Assembly: GCF_024029435.1 (NCBI RefSeq)
Contig: NZ_CP097118.1
Coordinates: 496,001 to 560,000 of the forward strand
Direction: 5' to 3'
DNA from: Fructilactobacillus hinvesii
GTDB lineage: Bacteria > Bacillota > Bacilli > Lactobacillales > Lactobacillaceae
Length of the DNA: 64,000 nt
The notes beneath the pieces were generated by a model, which ran no database searches, had not been told where the DNA came from, and saw only the letters and a program-made list of their open reading frames with translations. Position numbers and translations under genes: made by a program. Below, piece by piece: positions 59,604 to 64,000 of the stretch. The number at the start of each line of letters is the position of its first letter. The stretch's first letter is position 1.

Positions 59604-59987
59604 CTAATTTGATTGAGCTTCTTTAATTTCAATTAGGTTTCCCGCTGGATCATTGATCAACAGGGAATGAGCCTGATTAGTAGTCAGTTGCCGATCAAGG
59701 GGACCAGCAACGATTTTAATAAAGTAGTTGGCAAGGTGCGCTTCAATCGTTGCTAAAGAATCCTTAGCGAGGAGACTAATGGTCGCTGCACCAACGGTTG
59801 GCTGAGCGGGTTGGGCGCCCTCAGCAGTTGGTAACTGACACACCAACGTCTGCTTGCCAAGCTGGAACAAGAGCTTTTGTTCCGTTTCGGCAAGAATCGG
59901 CAGATCTAAAACTTCGTGGTAAAAACCACGGGTAGCTTCTAGGTCATCAACCGTGATGACTACTTGATCGACGTCTTTTATGCGCAA
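59604..59987 (-). CDS. VOC (glyoxalase/bleomycin resistance) family protein
   Basis: 127 residues, two beta-alpha-beta-beta-beta modules: VDQVVITVDDLEATRGFYHEVLDLPI at the start (positions about 5-30) and SLLINDPAGNLIEIKEAQ at the end. Metal-dependent lyase or binding protein of unknown substrate. TTG 59987 is preferred, eight bases after AAAGGAG; TTG 59996 abuts the site, and the ATG between them is out of frame. Sits just upstream of the permease. Confidence 0.85.
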   Translation of the reverse strand: MRIKDVDQVVITVDDLEATRGFYHEVLDLPILAETEQKLLFQLGKQTLVCQLPTAEGAQPAQPTVGAATISLLAKDSLATIEAHLANYFIKIVAGPLDRQLTTNQAHSLLINDPAGNLIEIKEAQSN

Positions 59988-60107
59988 ACATTTCAACTCC
60001 TTTCAAAATGATACGTACCAGTATAACATTAATATTGATTGACTCCAAATCGAGCCAAATGATATTGTAGTAGTTATGGATTAAAACACGGAATACGGGG
60101 GAGATTA

Positions 60108-61649
60108 ATGGCACTTTTAGAAGTATCCAATTTGAGCATGAGTTTTGCGGATAAACAACTGTATTCGAATGCCAACTTTCAGTTAAATAAGGGAGAGCAC
60201 ATGGGAGTGGTCGGCCAAAATGGAGTGGGAAAATCCACTTTGATTAAGATTTTGACCGGCAAGGAACTCCCGGTGACCGGCTCCGTGCAGTGGCAAAAGG
60301 GCACTAAAATTGGGTATTTGGATCAGTACGTTGATATTCCCAAGGGCATGACGTTGATTGACTTTTTGCACACGGCATTTGCTGATTTGTATGAAATGAA
60401 CGATCGGATGATTGCGATGTACACGAAGTACGCCGAAACGATGGACGATCAACTAATGGAAAAGGCGACCCGGCTCTCTGGTCAATTAGATGCGCGGGGC
60501 TTTTACGACGTGGAGACCAAGATTGAACAGGTCATTAGTGGATTAGGTCTCGATGAAATTGGACGTGATCACGAAATCGCTGAAATGAGTGGGGGACAAC
60601 GGTCTAAGATTATTCTAGCCAAGTTGATTTTAGAGCATCCCGACGTGTTACTGTTGGATGAACCGACCAACTACTTGGATACGGCCCACATTAAGTGGCT
60701 TGAGGATTACCTGAATTCCTTTGACGGAGCCGCTCTGATTATTTCACACGACTATGACTTTTTGGAACCAGTCACCAACTGCATTATTAACCTCGCCTTT
60801 GGCAAAATTACCAAATACCGGGGTGATTTTAAGTCCGCGATGCGTCAACGAGCTGAAAAGGAAAAGACCCAGCAACGCGAATACGAAAAACAGCAGGTTG
60901 AAATTGAAAAGGCCAAAAAGTTCATTCAAAAAAATAAGGCCGGAAGCCGCTCAACCATGGCCAAGTCACGGGAAAAAATGTTGGACAGAATGGAAGTCAT
61001 TGAACCACCTAAGAGTAACATTAAAGCGGAATTTGCCTTTCCTTATTCAGAAACTGGCTCACAGAATGCCCTGGTGGTTAATCAGCTCTCAGTTGGGTAT
61101 GAACACCCGTTGCTAGCACCCGTAACTTTCTCCGTTGATACAGACCAAAAGGTTGTGTTACAGGGATTTAATGGAGTCGGAAAGTCGACGCTGATTAAAA
61201 GTATTTTGGGAATTATTCCGTCCCTAGGTGGGGAAGCTAATTTTTCTCCTTCGGCCAAAGTGAGTTACTTTAGCCAGGACCTGGTGTGGGATGATCCAAA
61301 CGAACAGCCGATGCAGATTATTCAAAATCGCTACCCGAAGTTAACCCAAAATGAAATTCGGACCAAGTTAGCCCAAGCTGGTTTGGATGCTGCCAATGCC
61401 TTTAAACCGATTGGCACCCTGTCTGGGGGTGAACAGGTGAAAGTAAAATTAGCCTTATTGGAATTTGAACCAAGCAACTTCTTGATTCTGGACGAACCCT
61501 CCAATCACCTTGATGATGAAACGAAGGAATCACTAAAAAAAGCGATTCGAGAGTTTCCCGGTAATGCAATCGTAGTGAGTCACGAAACGAGTTTTGCCGA
61601 AGGATTGGCAGATAAGACGATTGACGTAGAAAAACTCAGCTTGAATTAA
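60108..61649 (+). CDS. ABC-F family ATPase
   Basis: 513 residues, two ATPase domains in one chain and no membrane part: Walker A GQNGVGKST (first) and GFNGVGKST (second), signatures MSGGQRSK and LSGGEQVK, Walker B LLLDEPTNYLD and LILDEPSNHLD, joined by a charged linker (about 235-315, KEKTQQREYEKQQVEIEKAK). ABC-F proteins act on the ribosome in translation or antibiotic protection; this one lacks evidence for a resistance role. GGGGGAG precedes ATG 60108. Monocistronic. Confidence 0.93.
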   Translation: MALLEVSNLSMSFADKQLYSNANFQLNKGEHMGVVGQNGVGKSTLIKILTGKELPVTGSVQWQKGTKIGYLDQYVDIPKGMTLIDFLHTAFADLYEMNDRMIAMYTKYAETMDDQLMEKATRLSGQLDARGFYDVETKIEQVISGLGLDEIGRDHEIAEMSGGQRSKIILAKLILEHPDVLLLDEPTNYLDTAHIKWLEDYLNSFDGAALIISHDYDFLEPVTNCIINLAFGKITKYRGDFKSAMRQRAEKEKTQQREYEKQQVEIEKAKKFIQKNKAGSRSTMAKSREKMLDRMEVIEPPKSNIKAEFAFPYSETGSQNALVVNQLSVGYEHPLLAPVTFSVDTDQKVVLQGFNGVGKSTLIKSILGIIPSLGGEANFSPSAKVSYFSQDLVWDDPNEQPMQIIQNRYPKLTQNEIRTKLAQAGLDAANAFKPIGTLSGGEQVKVKLALLEFEPSNFLILDEPSNHLDDETKESLKKAIREFPGNAIVVSHETSFAEGLADKTIDVEKLSLN

Positions 61650-61661
61650 ACCGAATAAATC

Positions 61662-61695
61662 AAAAAGCGAACCGCAAAATGGTTCGCTTTTTTTT
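61662..61695 (+). terminator. Terminator after the ABC-F gene
   Basis: AAAAAGCGAACC/GGTTCGCTTTTTTTT. Confidence 0.9.
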
Positions 61696-61786
61696 GGCAA
61701 CTTTTGGCTTGGGTCAGTTGCAATTGGAAAGAGAATCCGGTAACATAATACCAATTTAAACAAATTCTGAACTGAGGAGGAATAAA

Positions 61787-62803
61787 ATGTTAACTCGAGC
61801 TGAGATTCAAAGATTCCCCAAAGCCGAACTTCATTGTCATTTGGATGGTTCCATCCGGCCTCACACCCTACGGCAAATTGCGCGGAGCCAGGGAATGGAC
61901 GTAGAAGCAAACCTGATGGAGTTGACCCGAAAAATGGTGGCTCCCAAAAAGTGTGAGAACTTAGAGGAATATTTGCAAACCTTTGACTTTGTGCTACCTT
62001 TTTTACAAACGGTGCCAGCCTTACAACGGGCAGCTTACGACGTGATGGAACAAGCCCACCAGGACGGAGTGGTGTACCAAGAAATCCGCTTTGCCCCGGT
62101 TTTATCCACCCAGGGGCAACTAACAATTCCAGAAACGGTTCAGGCGGTAGCTGCCGGAATGGATGAGGCCTATCGAACCTATGGAATCAAAGGAAACTTA
62201 ATTGTCTGTGGGATGCGGACGGAAACAAGTGACGAAGTTAAGCAGGACTTTCAGGAACTAACGGAGGTCAAAGATCAGGTAGCAGGAATTGATCTAGCGG
62301 GTCCAGAAGTGGATGGCTACGTGCCCGAATACGAAGCGGCATTACAGGAAGCCACGGCCGATTTAAACGTTCAACTAACCCTGCACGCGGGGGAGTGTGG
62401 TTGTGCTCATAACGTGGTAGAGGCGATTCAAGCTGGCAGTCAACGGATTGGGCACGGCATTGCTGCTAATGGTGATGCTACTGCAGAACAATTGCTTAAA
62501 GACCGGCACATTTGCATCGAAGGGTGTCCCACTAGTAACTGTCAAACCGGAGCATTAGACCGGATCGAGGACTATCCCTTACAACGGTGGCTTTCACAGG
62601 GGCAGGCGTTATGCATTAATACCGATAATCGGACCGTTTCCGATACGACCCTGACGGAAGAATACTTTCAATTATCCCATCATAATGGGTTGACCAAGGA
62701 GCAACTTCGGTTGTGCAACCAAACGGCGGTTCGCCACTCCTTTGCTTATGAAGCCACCAAGGCGGAGTTGTTAGCAACCATCACGAATTTTGAAGCCGAA
62801 TAA
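61787..62803 (+). CDS. add: Adenosine deaminase
   Basis: 338 residues. Zinc ligands His-x-His in AELHCHLDGSIRPHTL, LTLHAGECG with His and Glu, RIGHG with the catalytic His, and the final Asp pair region CINTDNRTVSDTTL (NTDNR in place of the STDDP of many enzymes; this variant is usual for Firmicutes). Converts adenosine to inosine for purine salvage. GAGGAGG precedes ATG 61787. Own terminator. Confidence 0.94.
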   Translation: MLTRAEIQRFPKAELHCHLDGSIRPHTLRQIARSQGMDVEANLMELTRKMVAPKKCENLEEYLQTFDFVLPFLQTVPALQRAAYDVMEQAHQDGVVYQEIRFAPVLSTQGQLTIPETVQAVAAGMDEAYRTYGIKGNLIVCGMRTETSDEVKQDFQELTEVKDQVAGIDLAGPEVDGYVPEYEAALQEATADLNVQLTLHAGECGCAHNVVEAIQAGSQRIGHGIAANGDATAEQLLKDRHICIEGCPTSNCQTGALDRIEDYPLQRWLSQGQALCINTDNRTVSDTTLTEEYFQLSHHNGLTKEQLRLCNQTAVRHSFAYEATKAELLATITNFEAE

Positions 62804-62833
62804 GTGATTCATCGTGCGATTTAGATTGCATAG

Positions 62834-62870
62834 TAAAAAGCCTAGCAGGTTGGTCCTGCTAGGCTTTTTA
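62834..62870. terminator. Terminator between add and the prolyl aminopeptidase gene
   Basis: AAAAAGCCTAGCAGG/CCTGCTAGGCTTTTTA between convergent genes. Confidence 0.9.
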
Positions 62871-62882
62871 GTGTGAATTTAG

Positions 62883-63788
62883 TTAGAATTGATTGTTTTC
62901 GACGTCCTTAATAAAGCTAGCTAAATGATCGTAGTAAACGGGGGCATTGTCAATCATGTGGTGGTGACCACCGTTCGGCGTGGAGGCAAACCGCGCGTTG
63001 GGAATCATTTGCGCCATCCGTTTTCCCGTTTCCAGTGGCATCGTTTCGTGTTCACCAAAGGTCACTAAGGTTGGCACTTGGATGTCTTTTAAGTGGTCGG
63101 TAAAGTTCCAGTCCTTCAATTTTCCGGTAATTACGAATTCATTATCACCCTGAAAGGCATTGTAAAGAGGAACGCTCATCGTGTCTACTAAGTGTGCGAT
63201 GGCAGCTGGTTGCTTTCTATCCACGTATTGTTGGTTCAAACGGGTCACTAGAGCTTGGTAACGATCGTTGTCGTAGTTGTTGTCTGCTTCACACTGTTGC
63301 ATGTAAGCTAACTCATCGGGAGTGAGGGCCTCCTTGCGAATTTGGGCGAGGTGATCAGTGTAGTCACTAATGCGGTCCACCATGGATGATATGATGGCTC
63401 CCTTAAGGTGTTGTCCGTACTTAGCAGCGTACATTTGGACTAACGCTCCCCCCCAAGATTGACCAATCAGATAGAAGTTGTCGAGACCCAGTTTTTGGCG
63501 CACTTCTTCAACTTCATCGACGTAGTAATCGTAGGTTTCAATGTTGTTAGCTACGGCCGGGTCGTCCCAATCAGGAGTATCTGAGTACCATGAACCGAGT
63601 TGATCATACATGTGGACCTGCACGTTCAGTCCTTGCTTTTCGAGTTGCTTGGCCGTGTCTTCCCAGTATTCGTGGGTTCCACCTGGGCCACCGTGTAAAG
63701 CGAGCAAATGAATGTCACCGGTTCCCTGGGTGTTAGTCCATAAATGGTAACCGTTTTCGAGGGTAATAATTGTGGTTCCTGTTTTCAT
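62883..63788 (-). CDS. pepI: Proline iminopeptidase / prolyl aminopeptidase (S33)
   Basis: 301 residues, alpha/beta hydrolase. Oxyanion motif LALHGGPGGTHEYW, nucleophile elbow GQSWGGALV, and the late His in NGGHHHMID. Releases N-terminal proline from peptides in the cytoplasm. ATG 63788 with AGGTGG upstream; GTG 63797 is possible but abuts the site. Part of the peptide-use set with pepO and pepT. Confidence 0.93.
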   Translation of the reverse strand: MKTGTTIITLENGYHLWTNTQGTGDIHLLALHGGPGGTHEYWEDTAKQLEKQGLNVQVHMYDQLGSWYSDTPDWDDPAVANNIETYDYYVDEVEEVRQKLGLDNFYLIGQSWGGALVQMYAAKYGQHLKGAIISSMVDRISDYTDHLAQIRKEALTPDELAYMQQCEADNNYDNDRYQALVTRLNQQYVDRKQPAAIAHLVDTMSVPLYNAFQGDNEFVITGKLKDWNFTDHLKDIQVPTLVTFGEHETMPLETGKRMAQMIPNARFASTPNGGHHHMIDNAPVYYDHLASFIKDVENNQF

Positions 63789-63935
63789 CTTTTCCACCTA
63801 CTTTTTTAGTTTAACTGTATGATACCACGATTGAAAAGTGGATTCATAATTGAGCAGTTTCTCGGAGTACCCAAACGAAGGGAAAGTGTGTAAGATAGTA
63901 ATTAGAAGCAAAATTTACGTAAAGTTGAGGTTAGA

Positions 63936-64000
63936 ATGGAATATTTAGGAAGCATTTGGATGGTATTAATTGCGGCGTTGCTGTTTGGTTACGGAGCGAG
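63936..64000 (+). CDS. Membrane protein, 5' end only
   Basis: A frame starting at ATG 63936 with GAGG five bases upstream runs off the right edge: 21 residues, beginning MEYLGSIWMVLIAALLFGYG, a membrane helix or signal anchor. Too short to name; transporter-like starts (DMT/GRP type) look similar. Confidence 0.5.
   Translation, partial: MEYLGSIWMVLIAALLFGYGA

Overview
The window is chromosomal DNA of a Gram-positive lactic acid bacterium of the family Lactobacillaceae. The evidence is strong AGGAGG-type ribosome binding sites, frequent TTG/GTG starts, and typical lactobacillar genes: pepO, pepT, a prolyl aminopeptidase, an opuA osmoprotectant transporter, perR, DUF3290/YetF, DUF1541 and DUF915 proteins, and a ribokinase/ribose-5-phosphate isomerase fusion. 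I recall such a fusion from Fructilactobacillus-type heterofermenters, but I cannot fix the genus from sequence alone. Most of the window has the moderate GC of a housekeeping chromosome. Two blocks are clearly AT-richer: the hsdS/recombinase region (about 11.87-15.2 kb) and the AlbA_2 ATPase with its repeat array (about 41.2-43.3 kb). Both look acquired.

Layout. 1-8.7 kb: 3' part of rbsK-rpiA, hemolysin-III-like protein, a secreted small-domain protein, an isoleucine-2-epimerase-like PLP enzyme behind a leader-peptide attenuator, an Amt ammonium transporter with a candidate GlnR box, a GIY-YIG/DUF4357 protein, a baeRF-like protein and a MazG-like protein. 8.8-16.9 kb: a type I restriction-modification locus, hsdM-hsdS-[recombinase]-hsdS'-hsdR, in which two hsdS genes face each other across nested inverted repeats of 12, 105 and 500 bp. 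17-30.9 kb: methionine aminopeptidase, a membrane protein, a DUF915 hydrolase-like protein, PepO, the three-gene opuA operon, two VIT-family transporters, a DUF3290-YetF fusion, PerR, a DinG-like helicase/nuclease and a small protein. 31-41.2 kb: asparaginase with a repeated-barrel protein of unknown function, aldo/keto reductase, a TetR regulator divergent from an SDR-oxidoreductase pair, a CPBP protease with two tiny ORFs, an FAD protein, tRNA-Arg and a DUF4231-like protein. 41.2-43.3 kb: AlbA_2 ATPase preceded by four tandem 87-bp repeats. 43.3-64 kb: DUF1541 protein, glyA behind a T-box, ABC exporter, ogt-pepT, small membrane proteins, a frameshifted CPBP gene, two membrane XRE regulators, asnB, UspA, PEBP, an anchored Ser/Thr-rich protein, an APC permease, a VOC protein, an ABC-F ATPase, adenosine deaminase, prolyl aminopeptidase and the start of a membrane protein.

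How the parts work together. Three themes stand out. First, RNA-level control of amino acid metabolism: a 27-codon leader ORF rich in Val/Ile/Leu codons sits between a consensus promoter and a terminator in front of the isoleucine-epimerase-like gene. A T-box with UGGA in its bulge and a possible GGC specifier sits in front of glyA, which would couple glycine synthesis to uncharged tRNA-Gly. Second, a shufflable type I R-M system: the hsdS gene in the expressed position is frameshifted by an 8-bp tandem duplication, while the silent copy holds an intact second recognition domain that inversion could move in. The recombinase gene is drawn into the 500-bp palindrome so that either arm can complete its reading frame. 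Third, nitrogen and peptide use (PepO, PepT, prolyl aminopeptidase, asparaginase, asparagine synthase, Amt) with osmotic and peroxide/metal stress functions (OpuA, PerR, VIT proteins, UspA), as expected for a lactic acid bacterium that depends on amino acids. All calls come from reading motifs; no database search was possible.
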